From contig CASFPE010000018.1 in the NCBI GenBank assembly GCA_949296575.1, forward strand, positions 83,196 through 147,195: a DNA stretch of 64,000 nt, written 5' to 3'. The position numbers were made by a program, and so were the translations under genes. Shown here piece after piece: positions 9,403-18,542 of the stretch (its first letter is position 1; every line of letters begins with the position of its first letter). Origin of the DNA: an uncultured Bacteroides sp. (GTDB lineage: Bacteria > Bacteroidota > Bacteroidia > Bacteroidales > Bacteroidaceae). The notes beneath the pieces were generated by a model that saw only the letters and a list, made by a program, of their open reading frames with translations, had not been told where the DNA came from and did no database searches.

Positions 9403-9978
9403 ATGACGACTTTAGAAATTTGGCTGGTTGCCGTGAGCTTGGCCATGGACTGCTTGGCGGTGTCTATTGCCAGCGGCATAACCATGAAGCAGGTCAATTG
9501 GCGAGTGATGTTGTATACTGCCTTCTCTTTTGGTTTTTTCCAGTCTGCAATGCCTTTCGTGGGTTGGTTGGGCGCGAGCCGTTTCAGCCATTTGATAGAG
9601 CAGGTGGACCATTGGATTGCGTTTGGCCTGTTGCTGTTCTTGGGAGGCAAGATGGTATTAGAAAGCTTTAAGCACGACGATTGCAAGCATGAGTACAATT
9701 TGGCGAATCCGAAAGTGCTGTTGGCCTTGTCGGTGGCCACGAGCATCGATGCTTTGGCAGTGGGAGTCACTTTCGCTTTCTTGGGCATGAACGACATACA
9801 GGCCGTCCTGCCACCGGTTCTGGTTATCGGTTTTGTGGCTTTCGTGCTGTCGTTGGCAGGCTTGTTGTTTGGCGTATTCTTTGGCTGTCGCCATAATCTG
9901 CGGATGGAGTTGTGGGGCGGCTTGGTGCTGGTGGCCATCGGCGTGAAGATATTGGTGGAACATTTATCTTGTCAATAA
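9403..9978 (+). CDS. mntP: Manganese efflux pump MntP
   Basis: The 191-residue protein has six predicted membrane helices arranged as two repeated halves. Each half carries the family's conserved acidic signature: SLAMDCLAVSIASG with Asp16, and ATSIDALAVG with Asp116, matching the two key aspartates of E. coli MntP. MntP exports Mn(II) to prevent toxicity. In many bacteria the gene is controlled by an Mn riboswitch and MntR; here it sits mid-operon and I see no riboswitch just ahead. The neighbour downstream is apbE, 8 bp away. Confidence 0.93.
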   Translation: MTTLEIWLVAVSLAMDCLAVSIASGITMKQVNWRVMLYTAFSFGFFQSAMPFVGWLGASRFSHLIEQVDHWIAFGLLLFLGGKMVLESFKHDDCKHEYNLANPKVLLALSVATSIDALAVGVTFAFLGMNDIQAVLPPVLVIGFVAFVLSLAGLLFGVFFGCRHNLRMELWGGLVLVAIGVKILVEHLSCQ

Positions 9979-9986
9979 TATAGCTT

Positions 9987-11000
9987 ATGGGAAAGAGAAA
10001 CATGAAATGGGAGTTGCCCCTCTTGTTGTTTTTTATCGTGGCCACTGTCTTGATATTAAGGCGGAACAATGTGTTTCAGACGGACGAAGGATTGGTGTTC
10101 GGCACTGTTTATCGCATCACTTACCAATGTGCGGACAATTTGAAGGATGAGATAGAGGCGGAATTGAAGAAAGTAGATGCTTCTTTGTCTCCTTTTAATC
10201 CAACTTCGGTGATATCCCGTATCAATCGCAATGAAGAAGCGCAGGCCGACACGTTTTTCACGACAGTGTTCCGGCGTTCGGAGGAAATAGCCAAAGAGAC
10301 AGACGGCTGTTTTGACATCACAGTTGCTCCTTTGGTGAATGCTTGGGGCTTTGGCTTCAAGGAGAGCATATTCCCGGATTCGGCTATGATTGACAGCCTG
10401 CTGGACATTGTGGGGCATGAGAAAGTCTGTTTGCAGGATGGCAGGGTGGTGAAGTCCGATTCCCGCACAATGCTGGATTGCAGTGCGATTGCTAAAGGTT
10501 TTGGCTGCGATGCTGTGGCACGTTTGTTTGATCGGAAAGGCATTCAAAGTTACATGGTGGAAATAGGTGGTGAAGTGGTTGTGAAAGGCCGTAATCCCAA
10601 GCATGACTTGTGGCGCATCGGCATCAGCAAGCCGGTGGAAGATTCATTGGCCGTCAATCAGGACTTGCAAGTGGTGCTGGGAATAACGGATGCGGGGATG
10701 GCCACTTCCGGCAATTACCGAAATTTCTATTATAAGGGAGGGAAAAGATATGCTCATACGATTGATCCGAAAAGCGGCTATCCGGTGCAGCACAGCCTGT
10801 TGTCGGCCACAGTGGTAGCTTCGGACTGTATGACGGCGGATGCTTATGCGACAGCGTTCATGGTGATGGGGCTGGAGAGAGCCAAGGCATTTGCCGAATC
10901 GAACCCTGCAATTGATGCTTATTTTATTTATGAAGACGAAATAGGGAACCTGAAAACTTGCTTTACCGAGGGGATGGGCAAATATCTTGTGAAGCAGTAG
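9987..11000 (+). CDS. apbE: FAD:protein FMN transferase ApbE
   Basis: The 337-residue protein has an N-terminal membrane anchor or uncleaved signal ([15 protein letters not shown]). ApbE transfers FMN from FAD onto a Thr of target proteins such as NqrB/C or RnfG/D in the periplasm, in an Mg-dependent reaction. Seen motifs are [31 protein letters not shown], and [12 protein letters not shown] followed by a late [11 protein letters not shown], which hold the FAD- and Mg-binding residues. No nqr or rnf genes occur in this window, so its targets are encoded elsewhere. The 3' end overlaps the convergent miaA gene by 38 bp. Confidence 0.93.
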   Translation: MGKRNMKWELPLLLFFIVATVLILRRNNVFQTDEGLVFGTVYRITYQCADNLKDEIEAELKKVDASLSPFNPTSVISRINRNEEAQADTFFTTVFRRSEEIAKETDGCFDITVAPLVNAWGFGFKESIFPDSAMIDSLLDIVGHEKVCLQDGRVVKSDSRTMLDCSAIAKGFGCDAVARLFDRKGIQSYMVEIGGEVVVKGRNPKHDLWRIGISKPVEDSLAVNQDLQVVLGITDAGMATSGNYRNFYYKGGKRYAHTIDPKSGYPVQHSLLSATVVASDCMTADAYATAFMVMGLERAKAFAESNPAIDAYFIYEDEIGNLKTCFTEGMGKYLVKQ

Positions 11001-11922
11001 GAAGGGATTGCAGATGTTGGCGGATGAAGCGGAGGATGTCTTCTGCTTGTTCGGGATGAAACCATGTGATGTTTTCGTCGCGTTTGAACCACGTCATTTG
11101 TTTGCGGGAGTAAATGCGTGTGTTCTGCTTTATTTTTTCTAAGGCGAAAGGCAGTTCCCATTCCCCATCGAGGTATTTGAACAATTCTTTGTAACCTACG
11201 GTGTTGAGTGAGTTCAAATGTTTGTAGGGGTAAACTTGTTTGGCTTCTTCCAGCAATCCTTCCTGCATCATGGTTTCTACTCTTTGGTTGATTCGTCTAT
11301 ACAATTCCTCGCGAGGACGTGTCAAACCGATTTTCAAAATTCGGAACGGCCTCTCTTTGGCAGATTGTGTGCGGAAGGAGGTATAGGACCGGCCTGTCAT
11401 GTAGCATATCTCCAATGCATGCATGACCCGTTTGGGGTTTTTAAGGTCAACAATCTTGTAGTATTCGGGATCCAGAAGTTTCAGTTCGGCTCGTAGGTGT
11501 TCAAGCCCCTTTTCCTGGTATTGCTGGATGATTGATTCTCTTGTGTCGTTGTCAACAGTAGGAATATCATCTATGCCTTTGCAAATAGCATCGATGTACA
11601 TCATGGAGCCTCCCGAAAGCAGCATCACGTTTCTTGCCTGGAAGGATTCCTCTAAAAGTTTCAATACGTCTTGTTCGTATTGTGCGGCATTGTAGTAATC
11701 GAATATCGACAATGTGCCGATGAAGTGGTGTTTTATCCTTGCTAATTGTTCTTGGTTGGGCGCGGCGGTGCCTATGGGTATTTCTTTGTAGATTTGCCGG
11801 GAATCGGAAGATATGATTTCAGCCTGCAATTGTTCTGCCAAGTACAGGCTGAGTGCTGTTTTCCCGACACCAGTTGGCCCCAATAGGACAATTAGTGTGG
11901 GATAGTTAATACCTGTCTTCAT
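10963..11922 (-). CDS. miaA: tRNA dimethylallyltransferase MiaA
   Basis: MiaA prenylates the N6 of A37 in tRNAs that read UNN codons. The product has 319 residues with the P-loop GPTGVGKT at 15-22, the DSRQIY motif that orients the catalytic Asp, and LSGGSMMY followed by the [11 protein letters not shown] helical region. The frame is open upstream to 11937, but [10 protein letters not shown] at 11922 places the P-loop at the usual distance. It is the last gene of the lpx-containing minus-strand run. Its 5' end overlaps the preceding gene by about 17 bp. Confidence 0.95.
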   Translation of the reverse strand: MKTGINYPTLIVLLGPTGVGKTALSLYLAEQLQAEIISSDSRQIYKEIPIGTAAPNQEQLARIKHHFIGTLSIFDYYNAAQYEQDVLKLLEESFQARNVMLLSGGSMMYIDAICKGIDDIPTVDNDTRESIIQQYQEKGLEHLRAELKLLDPEYYKIVDLKNPKRVMHALEICYMTGRSYTSFRTQSAKERPFRILKIGLTRPREELYRRINQRVETMMQEGLLEEAKQVYPYKHLNSLNTVGYKELFKYLDGEWELPFALEKIKQNTRIYSRKQMTWFKRDENITWFHPEQAEDILRFIRQHLQSLPTASQDICPSPR

Positions 11923-12460
11923 CATAAGGATTGCCACCGCTGCCTAAATCGTATCCGTCTGGGTCGATTTCTTCTGTGTCATAGTCTTGGTCGCCATAGA
12001 AGTTTTCTCCAAGATCTTCGGTAGAAGTGTTGGTTGTGGCTATTTCGTCAAAGTCGATCGTTTGAGCGGGCGGGTTTCCTTCCCGTTTGGAGCAGATGGC
12101 ATGCTTCAGGTCTTTCCCTGTGATGATTTCGGACAGTTCGATGAAGAACACCCGTTCGGTCAGAGGGTCGAATACATAAAGCAGCTTTTGTTTCTCATCT
12201 TCTAAGAGTTCGCTGAGGCGTGTTTCTTTCATAATCCAGATGTCTTCCTCAGAACTGCTTCCCATGTCTTCGAGGGTGATTTCTTTTTCTTTTTCCCAGT
12301 CTTCATCGCAAATGAAGAATGAAGTCATTTGGTCATCTTTGTAGCCCACTGATTTTAGTATCGTTTCGTGAAAGTCGAAGAAAGTGGCTTCTGAGTCTAT
12401 TTGTATTTCCCTCATGAAGTCGTCCACTTCATCGGATATCATTGTAAATCTGTATATCAT
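11906..12460 (-). CDS. IS1096 passenger TnpR-like / pRiA4b ORF-3-like protein
   Basis: The 184-residue, strongly acidic cytosolic protein begins [19 protein letters not shown]. Its [16 protein letters not shown] and DEDWEK blocks match the family named after the IS1096 passenger TnpR and plasmid pRiA4b ORF-3. Despite the name, there is no resolvase catalytic Ser motif and nothing here resembles a transposon. In Bacteroidales I know this gene as a fixed neighbour of lpxA and miaA. The C-terminal 50 residues are low-complexity Asp/Glu/Gly. Its role is unknown. Confidence 0.8.
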   Translation of the reverse strand: MIYRFTMISDEVDDFMREIQIDSEATFFDFHETILKSVGYKDDQMTSFFICDEDWEKEKEITLEDMGSSSEEDIWIMKETRLSELLEDEKQKLLYVFDPLTERVFFIELSEIITGKDLKHAICSKREGNPPAQTIDFDEIATTNTSTEDLGENFYGDQDYDTEEIDPDGYDLGSGGNPYDEDRY

Positions 12461-12485
12461 ATGTAATGCGATTGTTATAGGTTTT

Positions 12486-13253
12486 TTATCGGATGATGCC
12501 TCTTTCAGAATTGCGGATGAACGAGGTGATGTAACGGATGTCTTCGGTGTCCGGAAGTTGAGATTCTATTTCGTGCAGGGCGTCTGAAGTGTTCAGCCCG
12601 CTTTGGTAAACAAGGCGGTAGGCATTGTGTATGTTCTCAATGCGTTCGTTGCTGAATCCTCTCCGGCGCAGTCCTACAATGTTGATGCCGCAATAAGCGA
12701 TGGGTTCGCGGCCGGCAATGATGAAAGGCGGCACATCTTTGCTGGAGCGTGAGCCGCCTTGTATCATGACGTAGCTTCCCACGCGGCAGAACTGGTGGAT
12801 GAGGACGGCACCGCTGATGATGGCATTATCGTCAATGACAATTTCGCCGGCTATTTTGGTCGCGTTGCCGATGATGCATCCATTGCCTACATGGACATCA
12901 TGTGCCACATGTACGCCTTCCATGAGGAGGTTGTTGTTGCCTACGATGGTTCTGCCTTTGGCGGCTGTGCCACGGTTGATGGTCACGTTTTCACGAATGA
13001 GGTTGTTGTCGCCCACTTCAGCTGTGGTTTCTTCCCCTTTGAATTTCAAGTCTTGTGGAACGGCGCCAATCACAGCACCGGGAAATATTGTGTTCCCGTT
13101 TCCGATGCGTGCCCCGTACAGGATGTTCACGTTCGGCATGATTTTGTTGTTGTCTCCGATGACAACGTTCTTGTCAATGAAAACAAAAGGGCCGATTTCC
13201 ACGTTGTTTCCTATTTGGGCTTCAGGGTGTATGTATGCTAAAGGACTGATCAT
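12486..13253 (-). CDS. lpxA: UDP-N-acetylglucosamine acyltransferase LpxA
   Basis: LpxA catalyses the first step of lipid A synthesis, 3-O-acylation of UDP-GlcNAc from hydroxyacyl-ACP. The product has 255 residues, starting MISPLAYIHPEAQIG, with hexapeptide repeats of the left-handed beta-helix through about residue 185 and the catalytic-His block GVHVAHDVHVGNG. A helical C-terminal domain follows. Length is typical. The start is 3 bp after the lpxC-fabZ stop, so the two are transcribed together. Confidence 0.96.
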   Translation of the reverse strand: MISPLAYIHPEAQIGNNVEIGPFVFIDKNVVIGDNNKIMPNVNILYGARIGNGNTIFPGAVIGAVPQDLKFKGEETTAEVGDNNLIRENVTINRGTAAKGRTIVGNNNLLMEGVHVAHDVHVGNGCIIGNATKIAGEIVIDDNAIISGAVLIHQFCRVGSYVMIQGGSRSSKDVPPFIIAGREPIAYCGINIVGLRRRGFSNERIENIHNAYRLVYQSGLNTSDALHEIESQLPDTEDIRYITSFIRNSERGIIR

Positions 13254-13256
13254 TGG

Positions 13257-14642
13257 TTATTTGTTTTTGATAATTTGAGCCATGAATTCGGCTTCGCAAA
13301 CGATTTTTTCTCCCACAAAGACATATCCTTTCATGGTAGAGATGCCTCTCCTGATAGGTGCCAGCAGTTCTAAGCGGAATATCAAAGTATCTCCTGGCAC
13401 GACTTTCTGGCGGAACTTCACACCGTCGATTTTCATGAAATAGGTGGAATACCTTTCCGGTTCTTCTACGGAATTGAGTACCAGCAATCCGCCTACTTGT
13501 GCCATGGCTTCTACTTGCAGCACGCCGGGCATGACGGGTTCTTGCGGGAAGTGTCCTTGGAAGAAAGGTTCGTTCACGGTGATGTTCTTCACGCCGACGA
13601 TGTGGTTGGGACCCAGTTCGATGATTTTGTCGACCAGCAGGAACGGGTAACGGTGGGGCAACAGTTCGCGGATGCGGTTGATGTCCATGACGGGTGCTTG
13701 GTTGCAGTTGTAAATAGGTGCCTGTATCTCGTGCAGGCGGATTTCTTTCCGCATCTGGCGTGCAAACTTGTTGTTGATAGTATGCCCTGGGCGGGTGGCA
13801 ATGATGCGTCCCTTGATGGGGCGGCCAATCAGCGCCAAGTCGCCGATGATGTCGAGCAATTTGTGGCGTGCCGGTTCGTTGCTCCACACAAGGGGCTTGT
13901 GGTTGATGTATCCCAGATGTTGCGCGTCCATGTGGGGAACTCCCATCACGTCGGCCAGCTTGTCGAAGCTTTCTTGTGGCATGGGCCTTTCGTAGATGAC
14001 GATGGCGTTATCGAGGTCGCCTCCTTTTATCAATCCGGCTTTCAACAGAGGCTCGATGTCGCGTACGAAGACGAACGTGCGGCTTCCGGCGATTTCTTCC
14101 GGGAAGTCGGCCATGTTCTCCAATGTGGCGAATTGGCTGGGGAGGATGGTGGAGTCGTAAGAGATAAGCACGTTGATGCTGAAGTCGTCGTCAGGCAGCA
14201 CGATGATGGACGAGCCTGTGGTTTCGTCTTTGATTTCTATTTTGGACTTGATGATGTAGAAGTCCTTGACGGCAGTCTGTTCTTCAATGCCAACGTTCCT
14301 TATCTGTTCCACGTATTGGATGGCACTGCCGTCGAGGATGGGAAATTCAGGCCCGTTCACTTGTATCAGGCAGTTGTCGATGCCTAAGGCGTAGAGGGCT
14401 GCCATGCCATGTTCGACTGTGCTGACTTTTATGTCTCCTTTCGCTAAAACAGTGCCACGTGTGGTGTCCACCACGTTGTCGGCAACGGCATCGATGATGG
14501 GTTGCCCTTCAAGGTCGGTCCGCTGGATCTTGTATCCGTGGTTTTCCGGCGCGGGGTTGAAGGTGACGGTCAGGTCAAGTCCTGTGTGCAGTCCTTTCCC
14601 GCTTAATGAAAAGCTGTCTTTTAGTGTCTTTTGTTTTAACAT
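13257..14642 (-). CDS. lpxC-fabZ: Bifunctional LpxC deacetylase / FabZ dehydratase fusion
   Basis: The 461-residue fusion is characteristic of Bacteroidota. Residues 1 to about 305 are LpxC, the zinc UDP-3-O-acyl-GlcNAc deacetylase that commits carbon to lipid A. They include STVEHGMAAL and the metal-binding EPARHKLLDIIGDL. Residues about 319-461 are FabZ, the beta-hydroxyacyl-ACP dehydratase, with PHRYPFLLVDKI and the catalytic GHFPQEPVMPGVLQVEAMAQ (His364, Glu378). Linking the enzyme that starts lipid A to the one that drains hydroxyacyl-ACP into elongation fixes their ratio. The gene lies 4 bp from lpxD and 3 bp from lpxA. Confidence 0.97.
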   Translation of the reverse strand: MLKQKTLKDSFSLSGKGLHTGLDLTVTFNPAPENHGYKIQRTDLEGQPIIDAVADNVVDTTRGTVLAKGDIKVSTVEHGMAALYALGIDNCLIQVNGPEFPILDGSAIQYVEQIRNVGIEEQTAVKDFYIIKSKIEIKDETTGSSIIVLPDDDFSINVLISYDSTILPSQFATLENMADFPEEIAGSRTFVFVRDIEPLLKAGLIKGGDLDNAIVIYERPMPQESFDKLADVMGVPHMDAQHLGYINHKPLVWSNEPARHKLLDIIGDLALIGRPIKGRIIATRPGHTINNKFARQMRKEIRLHEIQAPIYNCNQAPVMDINRIRELLPHRYPFLLVDKIIELGPNHIVGVKNITVNEPFFQGHFPQEPVMPGVLQVEAMAQVGGLLVLNSVEEPERYSTYFMKIDGVKFRQKVVPGDTLIFRLELLAPIRRGISTMKGYVFVGEKIVCEAEFMAQIIKNK

Positions 14643-14646
14643 GAGC

Positions 14647-15690
14647 TTATTTATTGTTTATTTGTTTCTTCAGTTCTTCTATTTCTTTTTGGAGGCTGTT
14701 GAGGGTGGCGTACATCTCAGGCAGCTTTTTGAATACGATGGATGACCGTGCGAAGTTTTTTGCCTCGATGGCAGGCGAGCCTTGGATGGTGTTGCCGGGC
14801 TTCACGCTTCCGGCGATGCCTGCTTGCGCTCCTGTGGTTACATGGTTGCCCACGGTGATGTGGCCTGCCACGCCTACTTGCCCGCCGAACATGCACCATT
14901 GGCCTATTTTGGCCGAGCCTGCCACGCCCACTTGCGAGGCCATGACGGTGTTGCTGCCCACTTCCACGTTGTGGGCTATCTGCACGAGGTTGTCCAACTT
15001 CACGCCTTCGTGGATGACAGTGGCTCCCATGGTGGCTCGGTCCACGCAGGTGTTGGCGCCTATTTCCACGTTGTCTTCAATGATGACGATGCCGATTTGG
15101 GGTATCTTGTCGTAGCCGGAGGCGGTGGGCGCGAACCCGAAGCCGTCGGCTCCGATGGCGCATCCGGAATGGAGGATGCAGTTGCTGCCCACGCGGCAGC
15201 CGTGGTAGACGGTGGCGTTGGCGTTGAGGATGGTGCCGCTGCCTATCTTGGCATGGTCGCCCACGGTGGCGTGGGGGTAGAGCATGGCGCGGTCGCCTAT
15301 CTCGGCGTTTTCGCCGACGTAGGCGAAAGGCGCGATGTAGACGTCTTTTCCGATTTTGGCGGTCGGCTCGATGAAGGCGAGGGGGTGGATGCCTGTTTTC
15401 CTCGGCTTGCTTTGCTCGTAGAGGGTGAGCAGGCGGGCGAGGCTGTCGTAGGCGTTGTCCACTTTGATGAGGGTGGCTTTCACTTCTTGTTCGGGGGTGA
15501 AGCTTTTGTTCACCAGCACGATGGTGGACTGGGTGGTGTAGATGTAGGGGGTGTATTTAGGGTTCGACAAGAAGGAGAGGGCGCCGGGTGTGCCTTCTTC
15601 TATTTTCGCGAATGTATGTACTTTTGCGTTTTCGTCCCCGATGATTTCACCGTGGATGAAGTCTGCGATTTGTTTAGCTGTGAACTCCAT
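14647..15690 (-). CDS. lpxD: UDP-3-O-acylglucosamine N-acyltransferase LpxD
   Basis: LpxD adds the N-linked hydroxyacyl chain after LpxC in lipid A synthesis. The product has 347 residues: an N-terminal uridine-binding domain ([18 protein letters not shown]), then a long run of hexapeptide repeats with the catalytic-His context [14 protein letters not shown], and a helical C-terminus ending [11 protein letters not shown]. It heads the lpxD, lpxC-fabZ, lpxA set. Upstream on the minus strand there is a near-match promoter word (TAATTTG, one base short of consensus), so a promoter here is possible but not secure. Confidence 0.96.
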   Translation of the reverse strand: MEFTAKQIADFIHGEIIGDENAKVHTFAKIEEGTPGALSFLSNPKYTPYIYTTQSTIVLVNKSFTPEQEVKATLIKVDNAYDSLARLLTLYEQSKPRKTGIHPLAFIEPTAKIGKDVYIAPFAYVGENAEIGDRAMLYPHATVGDHAKIGSGTILNANATVYHGCRVGSNCILHSGCAIGADGFGFAPTASGYDKIPQIGIVIIEDNVEIGANTCVDRATMGATVIHEGVKLDNLVQIAHNVEVGSNTVMASQVGVAGSAKIGQWCMFGGQVGVAGHITVGNHVTTGAQAGIAGSVKPGNTIQGSPAIEAKNFARSSIVFKKLPEMYATLNSLQKEIEELKKQINNK

Positions 15691-15811
15691 AATCTGTTGC
15701 GTTTACGTTATGCGGCATCGCATCTGCATGCCTTTTTTTAAGAATGTTGCAAATTACGTGTTTTTTTTTGATATACCCGCACTTGCGGGGCAAAAAATCA
15801 CTTGCTGCCGC

Positions 15812-17032
15812 CTATCTGAGGTAACATAGGTAGTGTTTTGTGGCCTTTTGGGACAGAAGGGAGATGTTGAACATGTCGGACGCGTCGGCGATGTTCTTGA
15901 TGCTGCCGTCTTTGTAGAGGATGTCGATGCTGTCGTCGGCGGGGTTGTACATGTTCTTCTCTATTTGCGGGGTGGCCACGAAGTAGCGGGCTTCTTCGGT
16001 GGTGATGCCGAGGCGGCGGCTGATGTTTTCCTGCAGTTGGCGGATGCGCTGGGGGCTGGCAGGCTCGGCGGTGGCTTCTACCTTGAAGAGGCGGCGGTTG
16101 ATGATGCCGCTGCTGAGGGCGGACAGCACTTTGTCGGGATGCGTAGCCCATGTTTTCAGCGCGGCCCAGATGTCGCTGTCGTCCAGTTGGAGGTATTGGC
16201 GGAGGCATTCCGGCTCGGCCAGGAAGCGTTCGCGGGTGATGTCGTTGGCGAGGAAGTATCGCAGGGCGGGGGTGGCGAAGAGGGTTTGCCCCTGGCGCGT
16301 GAGTTCCTTGGCGCGGAGGAGGGTGTGGACGAGCATGCGCTCGCAGGCCACGGAGGTCTTGTGGAGGTACACTTGCCAGTACATGAGGCGGCGGGCGGTG
16401 AGGAAGTTCTCGATGGAGTAGATGCCTTTTGACTCGACGACGAGGCGGTCGTCGCGCACGTCGAGCATCTGTATGATGCGGGCGGAGCCGATGTTGCCTT
16501 CGACGACGCCGGTGTAGAAGCTGTCGCGGCGCAGGTAGTCGAGGCGGTCCATGTCGAGCTGTCCGCTGACGAGCTGGTGGAGGAAGCGTTTGGGGTATTC
16601 GTCGCGGAAGATGCGGATGGCCAGCGTGAGCCGCCCGCCCATTTCCCGGTTCATCTGCTGCATGATGAGCAGGGAGATGTCTTCGTGGGCGATGCCGGGG
16701 ACGAGGGTGTCTTCCAGCACGTGCGAGAAGGGGCCGTGCCCCACGTCGTGGAGGAGGATGGCGGCTTGTACGGCCTCGGCTTCGCTGTCGAAGATGAAGT
16801 TGCCCTTGGCGGCGAGGTGCTTGAGGGCTTCGGTGGTGAGGTGGAAGGCGCCCAAGGAGTGCTGGAAGCGGGTGTGCTGCGCGCCGGGATAGACCACGGA
16901 CGAGAGGCCCATCTGGTGGATGCGGCTGAGGCGCTGCATGGCGGGGTGCTGCAGCAGGTCGTAGAGCAGTCCTTTCGGCACTTTGATGAACCCGAACACG
17001 GGGTCGTTGATGATTTTGCTTTCTTGCGGCAT
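15812..17032 (-). CDS. HD-domain phosphohydrolase (dNTPase-like)
   Basis: The product has 406 residues, starting MPQESKIINDPVFGFI, with QHPAMQRLSRIHQMG and the metal motif ILLHDVGHGPFSH near residues 65-80. It then has DMDRLDYLRRDSFYTG, as in the SAMHD1/dGTPase-like HD family. Such enzymes hydrolyse dNTPs or other nucleotides; the substrate is not fixed by sequence. The frame stays open upstream to a TTG at 17221 because a 21-bp repeat array there keeps the frame (seven-residue repeats of VYHDKLR type). I regard that extension as untranslated, since homologues begin at the conserved INDPV block. It is downstream of DUF6078 and upstream of lpxD. Confidence 0.88.
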   Translation of the reverse strand: MPQESKIINDPVFGFIKVPKGLLYDLLQHPAMQRLSRIHQMGLSSVVYPGAQHTRFQHSLGAFHLTTEALKHLAAKGNFIFDSEAEAVQAAILLHDVGHGPFSHVLEDTLVPGIAHEDISLLIMQQMNREMGGRLTLAIRIFRDEYPKRFLHQLVSGQLDMDRLDYLRRDSFYTGVVEGNIGSARIIQMLDVRDDRLVVESKGIYSIENFLTARRLMYWQVYLHKTSVACERMLVHTLLRAKELTRQGQTLFATPALRYFLANDITRERFLAEPECLRQYLQLDDSDIWAALKTWATHPDKVLSALSSGIINRRLFKVEATAEPASPQRIRQLQENISRRLGITTEEARYFVATPQIEKNMYNPADDSIDILYKDGSIKNIADASDMFNISLLSQKATKHYLCYLR

Positions 17033-17067
17033 GACGGGATGCTTTAGGGTTAGTGATAGATAGGACG

Positions 17068-17179
17068 GTTTGCTGTGGCAAACTCCCGGTTTACTGTGAT
17101 AAACTTCCAGTTTACCGTGATAAACTCGCAGTTTATGCTGATAAACTCTCAGTTTATCGTGATAAACTAGCAGTTTACA
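17068..17179. repeat. Array of 21-bp units with GTTTA..TAAAC palindromic cores
   Basis: Five units start at 17068, 17089, 17110, 17131 and 17152, exactly 21 bp apart, and a partial sixth starts at 17173. The core is GTTTA(n)7TAAAC; the first unit has the compensated variant GTTTG..CAAAC. Each unit could fold as a small hairpin. The array occupies the 182-bp gap between DUF6078 and the HD gene and would be in their shared mRNA. It has no unique spacers, so it is not a CRISPR. Confidence 0.9.
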
Positions 17180-17214
17180 AGGCAATACTTCTTCATGGGT
17201 TGGCAACAGGCGGC

Positions 17215-17664
17215 TTACCAAAGCGTGTCTGTCACGTAAGCATCATACTTGGGTTCAACGCCCGGCACGTATTTTTGGAACACTCTTGCGATGGCTTGCT
17301 GTTCTTCGGGCGTGATGAGGCGTTCCCCTTTGCGGCTGAAAAAGTAGATGCTCCGGCTCGAAAAGCAGCCGATTACTTTGGAACGCAGCGTGTCCACCTT
17401 CCCTGCGGGAACGTCGTCGAACAGGCGGCTCATACCCCGTGCGAACTTCACGGGCGTGCTGTCGCGGTAGTAGGGGCATTCCTCTCCCGCCACTTTCCGG
17501 GCGACGTTGGGGTTGATGATTTGTATCCCTACGGGGGATGCGGCCCCGCTCTCTTCCAACATGCGGGCGGCGATGGCCCGCAGGCAGGTGTCCTTTCGGG
17601 GGCATGCCTCGTTGCCCGCGAGGCAGTGCAGGTAGTTGTGGGGGAGGTCTTGGTATTGCGGCAT
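17215..17664 (-). CDS. DUF6078 family protein
   Basis: The 149-residue cytosolic protein has two Cys-containing patches: CLAGNEACPRKDTCLRA near residues 14-30 and GEECPYYRD near 82, which could bind metal. The middle contains VARKVAGEECPYYRD and the C-terminal half SRSIYFFSRKGERLITPEEQ. The layout fits DUF6078, a Bacteroidales family of unknown function. The gene starts 20 bp after pyrF and is followed by the 21-bp repeat array, so it probably shares the purM-prfA-pyrF transcript. Confidence 0.7.
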   Translation of the reverse strand: MPQYQDLPHNYLHCLAGNEACPRKDTCLRAIAARMLEESGAASPVGIQIINPNVARKVAGEECPYYRDSTPVKFARGMSRLFDDVPAGKVDTLRSKVIGCFSSRSIYFFSRKGERLITPEEQQAIARVFQKYVPGVEPKYDAYVTDTLW

Positions 17665-17683
17665 GGCAGTGCGGGTTTAAGGG

Positions 17684-18511
17684 TTAAAAGATGGTTTTCA
17701 GTTGCGCAGCCATCTGCTGCTGCACTTCCTGCGCGGCGCGGCGGGCTGCTTCGGCAAAGTCGCGCCCGTGGCCGGCATAGATGATGGCGCGGCTGGAGTT
17801 GACGATGAGTCCGCATTCCGCGTTCATGCCGTAGCGGCACACTTCTTCCAATGAGCCTCCTTGCGCTCCCACGCCGGGGACGAGCAGGAAGTGGCGGGGC
17901 GCGATGCGGCGGATGTCCTCGAACATGCGCCCTTGCGTGGCGCCCACGACGTACATCATGCGGTCGTCGCCTGCCCACTGTTGGCTTTTGCGCAACACTT
18001 TCTCGAAGAGGCGTTCGCCTTGCCCGTCCTCCGTCAGTTGGAAGTCGTGCGAACCCTTGTTGGAGGTCAGTGCCAGGAGGACGACCCACGTGTTGCCATA
18101 CGTGAGGAAGGGGGTCACGCTGTCCTCGCCCATGTAGGGAGCCACGGTGACGGCGTCCACCTTCAGGTCCTCGAAGAACGAGCGGGCGTACATGGCCGAG
18201 GTGTTGCCGATGTCGCCGCGTTTCGCGTCGGCGATGATAAACTGGTCGGGGTAGCGGTCGCGGATGTAGCGCACGGTCTTTTCCAACGCCTGCCATCCCT
18301 TCACGCCGAGGCATTCGTAGAACGCCAGGTTGGGTTTGTAGGCGATGCAGTAAGGGGCGGTCGCGTCGATGATGGCGCGGTTGAAGGCAAACACGGGGGC
18401 TTCCTCCTCCGCCATCAGGTGTTGGGGAATCTTCTGGATGTCCGTGTCCAAGCCCACGCAGAGGAACGTCTGCTTGCGCCGGATGTTTTCGATGAGTTGT
18501 TGCTTGTTCAT
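17684..18511 (-). CDS. pyrF: Orotidine 5'-phosphate decarboxylase PyrF (type 2)
   Basis: PyrF decarboxylates OMP to UMP, the last step of de novo pyrimidine synthesis. The product has 275 residues with [14 protein letters not shown] at the start of the barrel, FNRAIIDAT, the catalytic Asp-Lys-Asp motif [14 protein letters not shown] near residues 95-105, and a late VPGVGAQGG phosphate-binding loop. The length and [13 protein letters not shown] spacing fit the longer type 2 form. It lies 31 bp downstream of prfA. Confidence 0.95.
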   Translation of the reverse strand: MNKQQLIENIRRKQTFLCVGLDTDIQKIPQHLMAEEEAPVFAFNRAIIDATAPYCIAYKPNLAFYECLGVKGWQALEKTVRYIRDRYPDQFIIADAKRGDIGNTSAMYARSFFEDLKVDAVTVAPYMGEDSVTPFLTYGNTWVVLLALTSNKGSHDFQLTEDGQGERLFEKVLRKSQQWAGDDRMMYVVGATQGRMFEDIRRIAPRHFLLVPGVGAQGGSLEEVCRYGMNAECGLIVNSSRAIIYAGHGRDFAEAARRAAQEVQQQMAAQLKTIF

Positions 18512-18542
18512 GATGCAGTGTGTTATATTAATATAATAGGTG

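Noticed and set aside
11906..12460. Transposon resolvase or IS1096 remnant
   Set aside because: The family name mentions an IS passenger gene, but there are no inverted repeats or transposase, and the gene is a fixed neighbour of lpxA and miaA in the order.
17068..17179. CRISPR array
   Set aside because: Units are 21 bp and contiguous, with no unique spacers of constant length and no cas genes in the window. The same holds for the arrays at 29971 and 61073.
17053..17784. Plus-strand frame with seven-residue repeats (VYRDKLP type)
   Set aside because: The repeats come from the 21-bp array read in a frame that stays open on both strands, and the rest overlaps DUF6078 and pyrF in antisense.
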